Assembly (NCBI RefSeq): GCF_000222025.1
Contig: NZ_AFQO01000016.1
Coordinates: forward strand, 1 to 64,000
Source of the DNA: Haemophilus haemolyticus M19501
Lineage (GTDB): Bacteria > Pseudomonadota > Gammaproteobacteria > Enterobacterales > Pasteurellaceae
Reading direction: 5' to 3'
DNA: 64,000 nucleotides
The translations under genes and the position numbers were made by a program. This document shows, one piece after another, positions 9,151-18,277 of this stretch. The notes below the pieces were generated by a model. That model saw only the letters and a program-made list of their open reading frames with translations. It searched no databases and was not told the DNA's origin. Position 1 is the first letter of the stretch, and each line of letters opens with the position of its first letter.

Positions 9151-10692
9151 TTAACGTAAGAAATAACGATAAGATTTGCTTTCTGTTACATCTTCAAAAA
9201 CATAATTGAGTTGGGCAAGTGTCTGTTCAAATTCTGCTTGTTCGTGTTCTTCAATTTGGAAACCAGCAAGGATATTTCCATAGTCCGCACCGTGGGCACG
9301 ATAGTGGAATAATGAAATATTCCAACGATTTTGCAACGTTTCCAAGAATTTTAATAACGCACCTTTTTGCTCTGGGAATTCGAACGTATATAAGCGTTCA
9401 TTATCATTGGCTGCTCGACCTCCCATTAAATAGCGAACGTGCGTTTTCGCAATATCATCATCAGACATATCCTCAACATCAAACCCATTTTTAGTGAGAT
9501 CTGCAATAATATCTGCTTTTTCTTGCTCATTTGTCGTTCTTACCCCAACAAACACACAAGCTCGTTTATCATCTGCATAACGATAACTAAATTCGGTTAC
9601 AGCTCGGTTACCTAATACATAAGCAAATTTTAAGAAACTACCGGGTTGTTCAGGCATGGTCACGGCTAATAAAGCTTCTCGGTTTTCACCAATTTCACAA
9701 CGTTCAGATACATAACGTAATGTGTGGAAATTTAAATTTGCGCCAGACAAAATTGCTGCCATATTTTTGCCTTCAATATGGTTTTGTTTCGCATATTTTT
9801 TCAAACCAGCTAAACCTAATGCACCAGATGGTTCTGCTACAGCACGAACGTTCTCAAATAAATCTTTCATTGCTGCGCATACTTCGTCACTATCGACCAA
9901 TACCATATCATCAAGATATTGTTGGCATAGACGGAATGTTTCGTCGCCAATGCGTTTTACGGCAACGCCGTCGGCAAATAATCCAACATGGGTTAAATCT
10001 GTTGGTTCGCCTTTATCGAGAGCGGCTTTTAAGCACGCAGAATCCTTTGATTCTACACCGATGATTTTAATTTCTGGCATAAATTGCTTAAGCAAAATTG
10101 CCACGCCCGCAGCTAAACCGCCTCCACCGACTTGTACAAACACATAATCCAAATCTGCCACTTGTTGTAGCATTTCCATCGCTAACGTGCCTTGCCCTGC
10201 GATCACTAATGGATGATCGAATGGTGGAATAAATGTCATATTTTTTTCTTTTGAAAGCTCAATAGCTTTTGCTTTGGCTTCATCGAAATTAGCACCATGC
10301 AACAATACCTCACCACCAAAACCACGCACTGCATCCACTTTAATGCTTGGGGTGTTTTGTGGCATGATGATCAATGCTTTTAAGCCTAATTGTTTCGCTG
10401 ATAATGCCACGCCTTGTGCATGGTTACCTGCAGATGCCGCTATTACGCCCGCTGCTTTTTGTTCTGCTGAAAGGCTAGAAATCATTGCGTAAGCGCCGCG
10501 TAGTTTAAAGCTATTTACTGGTTGGCGATCTTCGCGCTTGATCCAAATATTATTGTGCAGTCGTTCAGAAAGTTTTCCCATTTTTTGTAAAGGGGTCACT
10601 TGCGCTGCTTCATATACGCGTGAACCAAGTTTAACAATGGCATTGATATAATCGGATTGAGAAGGTTGAGGATTGGTGAGTAGGTTTTTCAT
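9151..10692 (-). CDS. ilvA: Threonine deaminase IlvA (biosynthetic)
   Basis: IlvA deaminates threonine to 2-oxobutanoate, the first committed step to isoleucine, and is normally feedback-inhibited by isoleucine. The 513-residue length matches E. coli IlvA (514). The PLP lysine is in NSFKLRGA (about 62), the cofactor phosphate loop is GGGGLA (about 188-193), and two C-terminal ACT-like regulatory domains cover about 335-513. It is the last gene of the minus-strand ilvG-M-D-A operon, 80 bp behind ilvD, with a GC-rich hairpin and an uptake signal in the gap. Confidence 0.96.
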   Translation of the reverse strand: MKNLLTNPQPSQSDYINAIVKLGSRVYEAAQVTPLQKMGKLSERLHNNIWIKREDRQPVNSFKLRGAYAMISSLSAEQKAAGVIAASAGNHAQGVALSAKQLGLKALIIMPQNTPSIKVDAVRGFGGEVLLHGANFDEAKAKAIELSKEKNMTFIPPFDHPLVIAGQGTLAMEMLQQVADLDYVFVQVGGGGLAAGVAILLKQFMPEIKIIGVESKDSACLKAALDKGEPTDLTHVGLFADGVAVKRIGDETFRLCQQYLDDMVLVDSDEVCAAMKDLFENVRAVAEPSGALGLAGLKKYAKQNHIEGKNMAAILSGANLNFHTLRYVSERCEIGENREALLAVTMPEQPGSFLKFAYVLGNRAVTEFSYRYADDKRACVFVGVRTTNEQEKADIIADLTKNGFDVEDMSDDDIAKTHVRYLMGGRAANDNERLYTFEFPEQKGALLKFLETLQNRWNISLFHYRAHGADYGNILAGFQIEEHEQAEFEQTLAQLNYVFEDVTESKSYRYFLR

Positions 10693-10740
10693 AGTGTTTG
10701 TTTTTATGATGAAGTGCGGTTGGTTTTTCCTTTGTTTTAT

Positions 10741-10762
10741 CCCCCTCTTATGAAGGAGGGGG
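10741..10762 (-). other. GC-rich hairpin between ilvD and ilvA
   Basis: CCCCCTC and GAGGGGG form a 7-bp stem with an 8-nt loop in the ilvD-ilvA gap. No T-run follows on the transcript strand, so it looks like a processing or stability hairpin rather than a terminator. Confidence 0.4.
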
Positions 10763-10772
10763 AACCGTTAAA

Positions 10773-12611
10773 TTATTTTAACAATGTTTTATCGCGTACC
10801 GCACCTTTGTCTGCAGAGGTTGCAAAGTGACCGAATACTTTCAATGCGAAAGATACTTCACGTTCACGGCTAGCAGGCTGCCAACCTTTTTGATCTTGTT
10901 CAGATCTGCGTGCTGCGAGCTCTTCATTACTGATTTCTAGGTTAATTGCTCGGTTTGGAATATCAATGTTGATAATATCTCCATCGCGTACTAAGCCGAT
11001 TGCACCGCCAGAGGCAGCTTCTGGTGAAGCGTGTCCAATAGACAAGCCTGATGTACCACCAGAGAAACGACCATCTGTTAATAAAGCACATTTTTTACCT
11101 AAGCCCATCGATTTTAAGTAACTGGTTGGGTATAACATTTCTTGCATACCAGGTCCGCCTTTAGGCCCTTCGTAACGGATAACAACGACATGACCTTCTT
11201 TGACTTTGCCACCTAAAATACCTGCAACCGCATCTTCTTGGCTTTCAAATACGATTGCAGTGCCAGTGAATTTCCAAATAGATTCATCTACGCCTGCGGT
11301 TTTAACGATACATCCGTCTTCAGCGAGATTACCGAATAATACGGCTAAGCCACCTTCTTGTGAAATCGCATTTTCTTTATTGCGAATACAACCGTTTACA
11401 CGATCATTATCGACAGTATCCCAGCGACAATCTTGTGAGAATGCTTGAGTTGTGCGGATGCCTGCAGGGCCTGCGCGGAAGAATTTATGTAATTCTTCAT
11501 CTTGATTGCGAATAATATCGTATTGGTCTAGTTGTTCTCTCATGCTCATTCCAAGCACGGTGTGTGTATTTTTATGAATTAATCCAGCGCGATCTAATTC
11601 CCCCAACAATCCCATAATACCGCCTGCACGGTGTACGTCTTCCATATGATATTTATTGGTGTTTGGTGCAATTTTGCTTAAACAAGGCACTTTGCGCGAT
11701 AAACGGTCAATATCTTCCATTTTAAAATCTACGCCTGCTTCTTGTGCTGCCGCTAACAAGTGTAAAACAGTATTGCTTGAACCACCCATTGCGATATCGA
11801 GGCTCATTGCATTTTCAAAGGCATCAAAAGTACCGATTGAACGAGGTAATACGCTTGCATCATCTTGTTCGTAATAACGTTTGCAAAGCTCAACAATTTG
11901 ACGACCTGCTTTTAAGAATAATTCTTTGCGGTCAGCATGGGTCGCCAACATAGAACCATTGCCTGGTAAAGATAAACCTAACGCTTCAGTTAAGCAGTTC
12001 ATTGAGTTAGCAGTAAACATTCCTGAGCAAGAACCACAAGTTGGGCACGCACTGCGTTCGATGGCATCAATACGTTCATCTGACACATTTGGATCAGCTG
12101 CCTCAATCATCGCATCCACTAAATCTAAGCGAATTAATTGATCAGAAAGTTTAGTTTTACCCGCTTCCATTGGGCCGCCTGACACAAAAATTGTAGGAAT
12201 GTTTAAGCGCATTGCCGCCATTAACATTCCCGGGGTGATTTTGTCACAGTTGGAAATACATACCATCGCATCAGCACAGTGCGCATTGACCATATATTCC
12301 ACGCTATCTGCGATTAAATCACGGCTTGGTAAAGAATAAAGCATCCCGCCGTGTCCCATCGCGATACCATCATCCACCGCAATGGTGTTAAATTCTTTTG
12401 CTACGCCGCCCGCTTTTTCAATTTCTGCAGCAACAAGCTGTCCCATATCTTTTAAATGCACATGCCCTGGCACAAATTGGGTGAAAGAGTTTACCACCGC
12501 AATAATCGGTTTACCAAAGTCATTTTCTTTCATTCCTGTTGCACGCCATAAGGCACGTGCGCCTGCCATATTACGACCTTGTGTACTAGTCGCTGAACGT
12601 AGTTTTGGCAT
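10773..12611 (-). CDS. ilvD: Dihydroxy-acid dehydratase IlvD
   Basis: IlvD dehydrates 2,3-dihydroxy acids to the 2-keto acids of valine and isoleucine, using an Fe-S cluster. The 612-residue product has Fe-S cysteines in [11 protein letters not shown] and [18 protein letters not shown], and the C-terminal [19 protein letters not shown] motif. The ATG at 12611 is chosen because GGAGAG precedes it by about 6 bp; a TTG 15 bp upstream in frame would overlap that ribosome binding site. In this operon it is separated from ilvM by an unrelated AlbA_2 gene. Confidence 0.96.
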   Translation of the reverse strand: MPKLRSATSTQGRNMAGARALWRATGMKENDFGKPIIAVVNSFTQFVPGHVHLKDMGQLVAAEIEKAGGVAKEFNTIAVDDGIAMGHGGMLYSLPSRDLIADSVEYMVNAHCADAMVCISNCDKITPGMLMAAMRLNIPTIFVSGGPMEAGKTKLSDQLIRLDLVDAMIEAADPNVSDERIDAIERSACPTCGSCSGMFTANSMNCLTEALGLSLPGNGSMLATHADRKELFLKAGRQIVELCKRYYEQDDASVLPRSIGTFDAFENAMSLDIAMGGSSNTVLHLLAAAQEAGVDFKMEDIDRLSRKVPCLSKIAPNTNKYHMEDVHRAGGIMGLLGELDRAGLIHKNTHTVLGMSMREQLDQYDIIRNQDEELHKFFRAGPAGIRTTQAFSQDCRWDTVDNDRVNGCIRNKENAISQEGGLAVLFGNLAEDGCIVKTAGVDESIWKFTGTAIVFESQEDAVAGILGGKVKEGHVVVIRYEGPKGGPGMQEMLYPTSYLKSMGLGKKCALLTDGRFSGGTSGLSIGHASPEAASGGAIGLVRDGDIINIDIPNRAINLEISNEELAARRSEQDQKGWQPASREREVSFALKVFGHFATSADKGAVRDKTLLK

Positions 12612-12723
12612 AAATAATCTCTCCAAGTTTTAAAAGTATATTTTATTCGTTAGACTTTACTTAAAAGTAGTCTGAAGTATTGAATCATTTTTCTTTTAAA
12701 TCAAAATGTTAGCTCTTAAGTTA

Positions 12724-14232
12724 TTACTTCTGAGTAACTTCATAGTTTCGATAGAAAAAATCAGTTAGTCTGAACCGCTGTTTCGGATTATTATTACTTT
12801 CTTCTGTTTTCTCAATCCAGTTTTTTAAAACTAAAGGTTCTATAAATTTTTGGTATGAATAAGTGCTGTTAGCTTTATTGAGTAAAGCTAAAATATCTTT
12901 ACGGCTTTTTTCTCCCGTAAGTAGAAACTCAATAATTTTTTGTTCTGTTTCGGTACATAAGGGTAAATTAGATTTTATATGTTCATTTTTTGCTGTGAAT
13001 TCAATAAGAAAAAAAGTTCTATCCTCATCAAACTCAAATTTTGCAGGCTCAGATCCATTTTTACGCAATTCATTTTTAATAGTGGGTAATCCTGTTCCTT
13101 TTCCTTCTGATAGCTTAAGTTCTTTCAAAAAATCTCCAAGACGGCGATTTTTATAACGTCTCGCTCTAACATTACCCGCAATTAAATCTGCTTTTTGAAT
13201 TGATTTATCAGGTCCATTATAACTAATGATCTCTAGTGAATTTGGTTGAATAATGATCTCTACTGGCTGTCTTTCTTGATAATTTCGATGATATAACGCA
13301 TTAACTACAGCCTCTTCAAGAGCTTGATATGGGTAATTAAATAACCGAATAGATTCTGCTTGTTCTTTTGGTTTTAATATAAATTCCTTGATTAGATTAT
13401 TTCTGAGATAGCGTAGCGTATCATTAATAATAGAATCAATAGGGCCCTTTATTGATGGAATTTCCACAAAATAATCTGGGTTATTTATTTTCCCTTCAGG
13501 AAAAATAGTAATATCAACCTGAGTTTGAGGGAAAAATTGATCGGGATTATCACAAAACATCATTAATGCAATATTTTTAGGATAATATACACCACCTATA
13601 TTTTCTACTAAGTCTAATTGTTTTAATAAGGATATTTTATCTGTTTCTAGTACATAAGATGCTAATTTACTTTCTGTTTTGACTAAAAAATCATTAATAC
13701 GGAGTAATGAAATATCATTGATATTAGCCTGTCTATTAATACGATCATCAAAAGGAATTTTATTTGCTAATTCCTTTAATTCTTGTTCCTGTTCGCTATT
13801 AGCAATGATAGATGATGTATTATATCGAATATAATATTCATATTGCTTTTGTCTAGATGTAATTGATTGAGGAACCTGATAAGGCCGATTCGAGCCACTA
13901 ATAACCCATAAAATAATAACTTTCTTACCATCTAGTTCTTCTACATAAGTTTTTGGGAAATAATTAGGTGTTATCAAATGATTAAAACCCAACATCTCAC
14001 GCTGAATACGATCTATATCAGAATCATCAAGTCCTTTAACTGGTCTTTTTGCAATTCCATTTTCTTCTTCAACGCCAATAAAAATATATCCTCCGCCAAT
14101 ATCCTCAATATCATTTGCAAAAGCACAAATAGAACGATAAATCGAATCTGGGTTCCAACCAGATTTAAATTCAATCCGATTACTTTCGATCGTTTTATGT
14201 GTGAGCAATGATTCAATATTGATTGGCAACAT
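12724..14232 (-). CDS. AlbA_2 (schlafen-type) domain protein with GHKL-like ATPase region, inserted in ilv operon
   Basis: The 502-residue protein starts with an AlbA_2 domain (about 1-135: EFKSGWNP, ICAFANDIEDIGGGYIFIGVEE). A GHKL/HATPase_c_4-like segment follows, with ALEEAVVNALYHRNY (about 307-321) and SEGKGTGLPTI (about 371-381), then a winged-helix-like C-terminus. Such proteins are called transcriptional regulators or ATP-dependent helicase-like proteins, but their function is not settled; some sit in defence islands. It lies 13 bp downstream of ilvM and 112 bp before ilvD, in the slot ilvE takes in E. coli. It carries no uptake signal and looks more AT-rich than its neighbours, suggesting acquisition. 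Confidence 0.8.
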   Translation of the reverse strand: MLPINIESLLTHKTIESNRIEFKSGWNPDSIYRSICAFANDIEDIGGGYIFIGVEEENGIAKRPVKGLDDSDIDRIQREMLGFNHLITPNYFPKTYVEELDGKKVIILWVISGSNRPYQVPQSITSRQKQYEYYIRYNTSSIIANSEQEQELKELANKIPFDDRINRQANINDISLLRINDFLVKTESKLASYVLETDKISLLKQLDLVENIGGVYYPKNIALMMFCDNPDQFFPQTQVDITIFPEGKINNPDYFVEIPSIKGPIDSIINDTLRYLRNNLIKEFILKPKEQAESIRLFNYPYQALEEAVVNALYHRNYQERQPVEIIIQPNSLEIISYNGPDKSIQKADLIAGNVRARRYKNRRLGDFLKELKLSEGKGTGLPTIKNELRKNGSEPAKFEFDEDRTFFLIEFTAKNEHIKSNLPLCTETEQKIIEFLLTGEKSRKDILALLNKANSTYSYQKFIEPLVLKNWIEKTEESNNNPKQRFRLTDFFYRNYEVTQK

Positions 14233-14245
14233 AATAGTATTTCTC

Positions 14246-14470
14246 TTAGTATGTTGGAGCAGTAATCACATCTGGCAATTTTGCCAACTGATTCACTAAT
14301 AGATCTAAAGTGCGGTCAGATTTTACGGTGATTTTTAACCGCACTTGGGTTTCAATCAGTGTCATTTCCATTGTTGTAACGGTAAATCCGCGGTGGCGTG
14401 CTACGCGTAAAATGCGTTCTAGTACTTCAGGACGATGGCGAGCGACGAGTTCCAGTTTATATTCATTCAT
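14246..14470 (-). CDS. ilvM: Acetolactate synthase II small subunit IlvM
   Basis: This 74-residue ACT-domain regulatory subunit of acetohydroxyacid synthase II begins [21 protein letters not shown] and covers one ACT fold; E. coli IlvM is 87 residues. It starts with the ATG that overlaps the ilvG stop (TAATG), so translation is coupled and subunit stoichiometry is fixed. Two uptake signals in opposite orientation (14308, 14338) lie inside this short gene and are translated. Confidence 0.93.
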   Translation of the reverse strand: MNEYKLELVARHRPEVLERILRVARHRGFTVTTMEMTLIETQVRLKITVKSDRTLDLLVNQLAKLPDVITAPTY

Positions 14471-16128
14471 TAGTTCATCTCCTCTACCATATCCGCGTTA
14501 CATGCCCCCGGTGGCACAAGTGGCCATACACATTCATCAGGTGGAATACATACTTGTAATAAATAGGCTGTTTTGCTGTTTAATAATCGGTTGAGTGCTG
14601 CATCCACATCATCGGCTGATTCAATACGTTCTGCAGGAATACCGAATGCATTAGCAAGCATCACAAAATCTGGGTTGTCATCTAAAATGGTTTCACTGCG
14701 ACGTTTATTCCAGAATAAATCCTGCCATTGACGAACCATACCTAAACGTTGGTTATCCAATAGCAAAATTTTTACTGGTAAATTGCCACGTTTGATTGAA
14801 CCTAATTCTTGGATATTCATCATGAGTGAACCATCACCCGTAACCAAAATGACTTCATCTTGCGGGCGTGCTTTTTTTGCTCCCACTGCGGCAGGTAAGC
14901 CAAAACCCATTGTGCCGAAACCTGCTGAAGTAATGTAGTTCTCTGGCGCAAAATGTTTCATGTGTTGTGCTGACCACATTTGATGCTGACCCACATCAGT
15001 ACAAATTACCGCATTATTTAGTTTTCGATTAGATAGGCTGTTGAGTAATGCCCAAGGATCAATCAGGCGATTGCCTTGATTTTCAACATAAGTGAAATCT
15101 AATTTTGCTTTGAAATTTCTGATTTGTTCACGCCAAGGTTCAATATCAAGATCTTGTTTGAGTGCATTTAGTGCTTGGATTAAATCCCCTTGTAGGGCAA
15201 CATCTGCACGGCGTAATTTATGAATTTCCGCTGCATCAATATCGCAATGAATCACTTTGGCATGAGGCGCAAAAGTATCGAGTTTACCTGTTACACGATC
15301 GTCAAAACGCGCACCGCATACGAGTAATAAATCGCTTTCTTGCACGGCAAAATTAGCAGCTTTTGTGCCATGCATACCAATCATGCCCATATACACATCA
15401 TCATTTGGATCAATTGAACCTAAACCTTTTAAAGTTGAGACGGATGGCATTTGTGTCTGGGCTAAAAATTCGCGTAAGGCAGGAACAGCCTTCGCCATAC
15501 CAACGCCGCCCCCAACATAAAGCACAGGTTTTCTAGCATTTTTTAATAATTCTTTTGCTTCAGCAAGTTTATCTACTGAAAGTGCGGTCGGTTTTTCTGG
15601 TGTTTTAACGTAGGCTTTTATATTTACAGGTACTTTACCAACTTGAATATCACGAGGTACATCAATAAGAACGGGGCCGGGACGTCCGCTTTGAGCAATT
15701 TCAAAGGCTTCCGCAAAAACATCGGCTAATTCATCCGCACTTTGAACGATAAAACTGTGTTTAGTGCAAGCAAGGGAAAGACCAAGAACATCCGCTTCTT
15801 GGAACGCATCCGTGCCGATTAATGGAGAGGAAACTTGACCGGTAATGGCTACAACTGGAATGGAGTCCATCATGGCATCGCCTAATCCAGTGACTAAATT
15901 CGTTGCGCCAGGGCCTGATGTAGCAATACAGACGCCCACTTTTCCCGTGGAGCGAGCATAGCCAATCGCAGCCATTGCAGCCCCTTGTTCATTGCGACAA
16001 AGTAAGTGATCTAAGCCTGCGTCATAAAGGGCATCGTAGGTTGGCATAATTGCACCACCGGGATAACCGAAAAGAGTCGTGACATGGTGTGCTTTCAGGC
16101 ACGCCATGATAAGTTGTGCACCTGTCAT
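14470..16128 (-). CDS. ilvG: Acetolactate synthase II large subunit IlvG (intact)
   Basis: This ThDP enzyme condenses pyruvate with pyruvate or 2-oxobutanoate in branched-chain amino acid synthesis. The 552-residue chain shows the N-terminal GYPGGAIMP with the catalytic glutamate in RNEQGA (about 47), a central FAD-binding domain, and the ThDP motif [30 protein letters not shown] (split here over about 429-458). Unlike E. coli K-12 ilvG, the frame is intact. It heads the operon. The 246-bp upstream region has no ILV-rich leader peptide that I can see, but holds a long uptake-signal stem. Confidence 0.96.
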   Translation of the reverse strand: MTGAQLIMACLKAHHVTTLFGYPGGAIMPTYDALYDAGLDHLLCRNEQGAAMAAIGYARSTGKVGVCIATSGPGATNLVTGLGDAMMDSIPVVAITGQVSSPLIGTDAFQEADVLGLSLACTKHSFIVQSADELADVFAEAFEIAQSGRPGPVLIDVPRDIQVGKVPVNIKAYVKTPEKPTALSVDKLAEAKELLKNARKPVLYVGGGVGMAKAVPALREFLAQTQMPSVSTLKGLGSIDPNDDVYMGMIGMHGTKAANFAVQESDLLLVCGARFDDRVTGKLDTFAPHAKVIHCDIDAAEIHKLRRADVALQGDLIQALNALKQDLDIEPWREQIRNFKAKLDFTYVENQGNRLIDPWALLNSLSNRKLNNAVICTDVGQHQMWSAQHMKHFAPENYITSAGFGTMGFGLPAAVGAKKARPQDEVILVTGDGSLMMNIQELGSIKRGNLPVKILLLDNQRLGMVRQWQDLFWNKRRSETILDDNPDFVMLANAFGIPAERIESADDVDAALNRLLNSKTAYLLQVCIPPDECVWPLVPPGACNADMVEEMN

Positions 16129-16222
16129 TGTGTTTGTTTCCTGTTATTTTTATTTTGGGATAAGTTCAGCATTGTAGCGAAATTTCGAGTCATTGGTAGG
16201 GCTTGGCACGAAAAAAAACGAA

Positions 16223-16302
16223 AAAAGTGCGGTAAAAATTGGCTTGCTTTGAATGTTTATGTTCTTTTTATTAAAAAATTCGTGAATTTTTACCGCTCTT
16301 TT
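16223..16302. other. Long inverted repeat built from uptake signals in ilvG leader
   Basis: An 18-nt arm at 16223-16240 (AAAAGTGCGGTAAAAATT) pairs with 16285-16302 with one mismatch, leaving a 44-nt loop. It lies in the divergent region between ilvG and the NSS transporter gene, about 95 bp ahead of the ilvG start. It could fold in an ilvG leader transcript, but no leader peptide supports classic attenuation. Confidence 0.45.
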
Positions 16303-16374
16303 GGCTTATTTATTGACTGATGATTAGATTTCATTATATTGAAACTCTTTTCATTTTTTTACATAGGATAATTT

Positions 16375-17901
16375 ATGGCTCACTCAGCCCCAAAAGCACA
16401 AAAGCGTGAGACTTTTTCTGGTCGTCGCGCATTTATTATGGCCGCGATTGGCTCGGCCGTCGGTCTTGGTAATATTTGGCGTTTCCCTTATACCACTTAT
16501 GAAAATGGTGGTGGCGCATTTATCATCCCTTACCTTATCGCATTATTAACCGCAGGGATTCCTCTTTTATTCTTAGATTATGCAATTGGGCACCGTCATC
16601 GTGGTGGTGCGCCACTTTCTTATCGTCGTTTTAGCCCTCACTTTGAAGTATTTGGTTGGTGGCAAATGATGGTAAATGTCATCATCGGACTATATTACGC
16701 CGTGGTATTAGGTTGGGCAGCAAGCTATACATATTTTTCTTTCACTGGTGCGTGGGGTGATAAGCCTATTGATTTCTTCATCGGCGAATTTTTAAAAATG
16801 GGCGATATTAAAAATGGTATCAGCTTTGAATTTGTTGGTATGGTAACCGCGCCATTAATTGCGATGTGGATTGTTGCGTTAGGCGTACTTTCTATGGGCG
16901 TCCAAAAAGGAATTGCTAAGGTCTCCTCAGTATTAATGCCAGTACTCGTTGTGATGTTTATGGCACTTGTGATTTATTCCTTATTCTTACCAGGCGCGGC
17001 AAAAGGTTTAGATGCATTATTTACGCCAGATTGGTCGAAACTTTCTAATCCAAGTGTGTGGATTGCCGCTTATGGACAAATCTTCTTCTCTCTTTCAATC
17101 GGCTTTGGGATTATGGTGACTTACGCCTCTTATCTTAAAAAAGAATCCGATTTGACTGGTAGTGGCTTGGTTGTGGGTTTTGCTAACAGTAGCTTTGAAG
17201 TGTTAGCAGGTATCGGCGTATTTGCAGCATTAGGCTTTATTGCAACAGCGCAAGGTCAAGAAGTCAGCGAAGTGGCAAAAGGCGGAATTGGTTTAGCATT
17301 TTTTGCGTTCCCAACCATCATCAATAAAGCACCATTTGGTGAAGTGCTAGGCATGTTATTCTTTGGTGCATTAACCTTTGCCGCATTGACTTCATTCATC
17401 TCAGTTATCGAAGTAATTATTTCCGCAATTCAGGATAAAATTCGCATTAGCCGTGGAAAAGTGACATTCATCGTGGGTGTACCAATGATGCTAGTTTCTG
17501 TCATCTTATTCGGTACAACAACTGGCTTACCGATGTTAGATGTGTTTGATAAATTTGTGAACTATTTCGGTATTGTTGCCGTAGCATTTGCGTCTTTAAT
17601 TGCGATTGTGGCAAATGAAAAACTCGGTTTATTAGGTAATCACTTAAACGAAACGTCATCTTTCAAAGTGGGTTTCTTCTGGCGTTTATGCATTGTATTA
17701 ACGAGTGGTGTTTTAGCATTTATGCTTTTCAGCGAAGGGGCAAAAGTCTTCTCTGAAGGTTACGAAGGTTATCCAAACTGGTTTGTAAATACCTTTGGTT
17801 GGGGGATGTCAATTAGCTTACTTGTCGTGGCATTCTTCCTTTCTCGCTTAAAATGGAAAAGTGAAACCAAGTTAACCATTGATGAAACTAAAGGAGAATA
17901 A
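16375..17901 (+). CDS. Neurotransmitter:sodium symporter (NSS) family amino-acid transporter
   Basis: This 508-residue inner-membrane protein has about 12 helices. The LeuT-fold signature in TM1 is [27 protein letters not shown] (unwound [10 protein letters not shown] region about 31-40), which forms the Na+ and substrate sites. Bacterial NSS proteins co-transport amino acids with sodium. The substrate here is inferred: the tiny partner encoded next is of the type found with methionine/alanine importers. The start has AGGA 8 bp upstream. The gene is followed within 1 bp by the small subunit. Confidence 0.92.
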   Translation: MAHSAPKAQKRETFSGRRAFIMAAIGSAVGLGNIWRFPYTTYENGGGAFIIPYLIALLTAGIPLLFLDYAIGHRHRGGAPLSYRRFSPHFEVFGWWQMMVNVIIGLYYAVVLGWAASYTYFSFTGAWGDKPIDFFIGEFLKMGDIKNGISFEFVGMVTAPLIAMWIVALGVLSMGVQKGIAKVSSVLMPVLVVMFMALVIYSLFLPGAAKGLDALFTPDWSKLSNPSVWIAAYGQIFFSLSIGFGIMVTYASYLKKESDLTGSGLVVGFANSSFEVLAGIGVFAALGFIATAQGQEVSEVAKGGIGLAFFAFPTIINKAPFGEVLGMLFFGALTFAALTSFISVIEVIISAIQDKIRISRGKVTFIVGVPMMLVSVILFGTTTGLPMLDVFDKFVNYFGIVAVAFASLIAIVANEKLGLLGNHLNETSSFKVGFFWRLCIVLTSGVLAFMLFSEGAKVFSEGYEGYPNWFVNTFGWGMSISLLVVAFFLSRLKWKSETKLTIDETKGE

Positions 17902-17902
17902 A

Positions 17903-17998
17903 ATGAGTACTGGTGCAATTATTATGATGATCGTGTCTCTCGCTTTGGTATGGGGTGGATTGGTTTACGCCCTGATTCGATTACCAAAAGAAGAATAA
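17903..17998 (+). CDS. Methionine/alanine importer small subunit (MetS-like), 31 residues
   Basis: A 31-codon gene starts one base after the transporter stop, with AAGGAGAATAAA in front as ribosome binding site. The product (MSTGAIIMMIVSLALVWGGL, then a short tail ending IRLPKEE) is a single membrane helix with the conserved VWGG core of the small subunits paired with NSS transporters such as Corynebacterium MetPS. It probably assembles with the upstream transporter. Length, motif and coupling make this a real gene despite its size. Confidence 0.85.
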   Translation: MSTGAIIMMIVSLALVWGGLVYALIRLPKEE

Positions 17999-18018
17999 TC
18001 ATAAATCTGACCGCGCTT

Positions 18019-18048
18019 TGATCTGTCCCCCAAATTTGGACTAAATAA
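18019..18048. mobile_element. Solitary IS3-family-like terminal repeat (IS scar)
   Basis: The sequence TGATCTGTCCCCCAAATTTG, followed by GACTAAATA, resembles the terminal inverted repeats of IS3-family elements (TGA-C-TG-CCCC--AA-TT-GGAC pattern). No transposase remnant and no second end are visible nearby, so this would be a scar at the junction with the norB region. Confidence 0.4.
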
Positions 18049-18101
18049 CCAATTGATTAAGGTGTAGATTATTAACAAACATTATTCGATATTATTTAAG
18101 G

Positions 18102-18141
18102 GGCTGAAGCAGATTAACATAATTGCTAATCTACTTCAGCC
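18102..18141. terminator. Strong hairpin downstream of NSS transporter genes
   Basis: GGCTGAAGCAGATTA (18102-18116) pairs with TAATCTACTTCAGCC (18127-18141), giving 15 bp with one mismatch that becomes a G-U wobble on the minus strand. The plus strand continues TCTAATATTTTT, so it can terminate the transporter transcript. Confidence 0.55.
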
Positions 18142-18230
18142 TCTAATATTTTTAATGTTTATCTAGTATTAATGCTAATTTTATATAAAAAGTTTTGTAA
18201 GCTTATATGTAAGATATGGTAGATAAGAAT

Positions 18231-18263
18231 AAAAAAGCGACTTACTTTCACATAAGCCGCTTT
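18231..18263 (-). terminator. Intrinsic terminator of norB
   Basis: On the minus strand AAAGCGGCTTA pairs with TAAGTCGCTTT (one G-U wobble) across an 8-nt loop and is followed by a run of Ts, 15 bp past the norB stop. Confidence 0.8.
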
Positions 18264-18277
18264 GGGGGATAACCTAA

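Noticed and set aside
16315-16356. ILV leader peptide ahead of ilvG
   Set aside because: The only short minus-strand ORF there (MKSNHQSINKPKER) has a single isoleucine and no leucine or valine, so it does not fit an attenuation leader.
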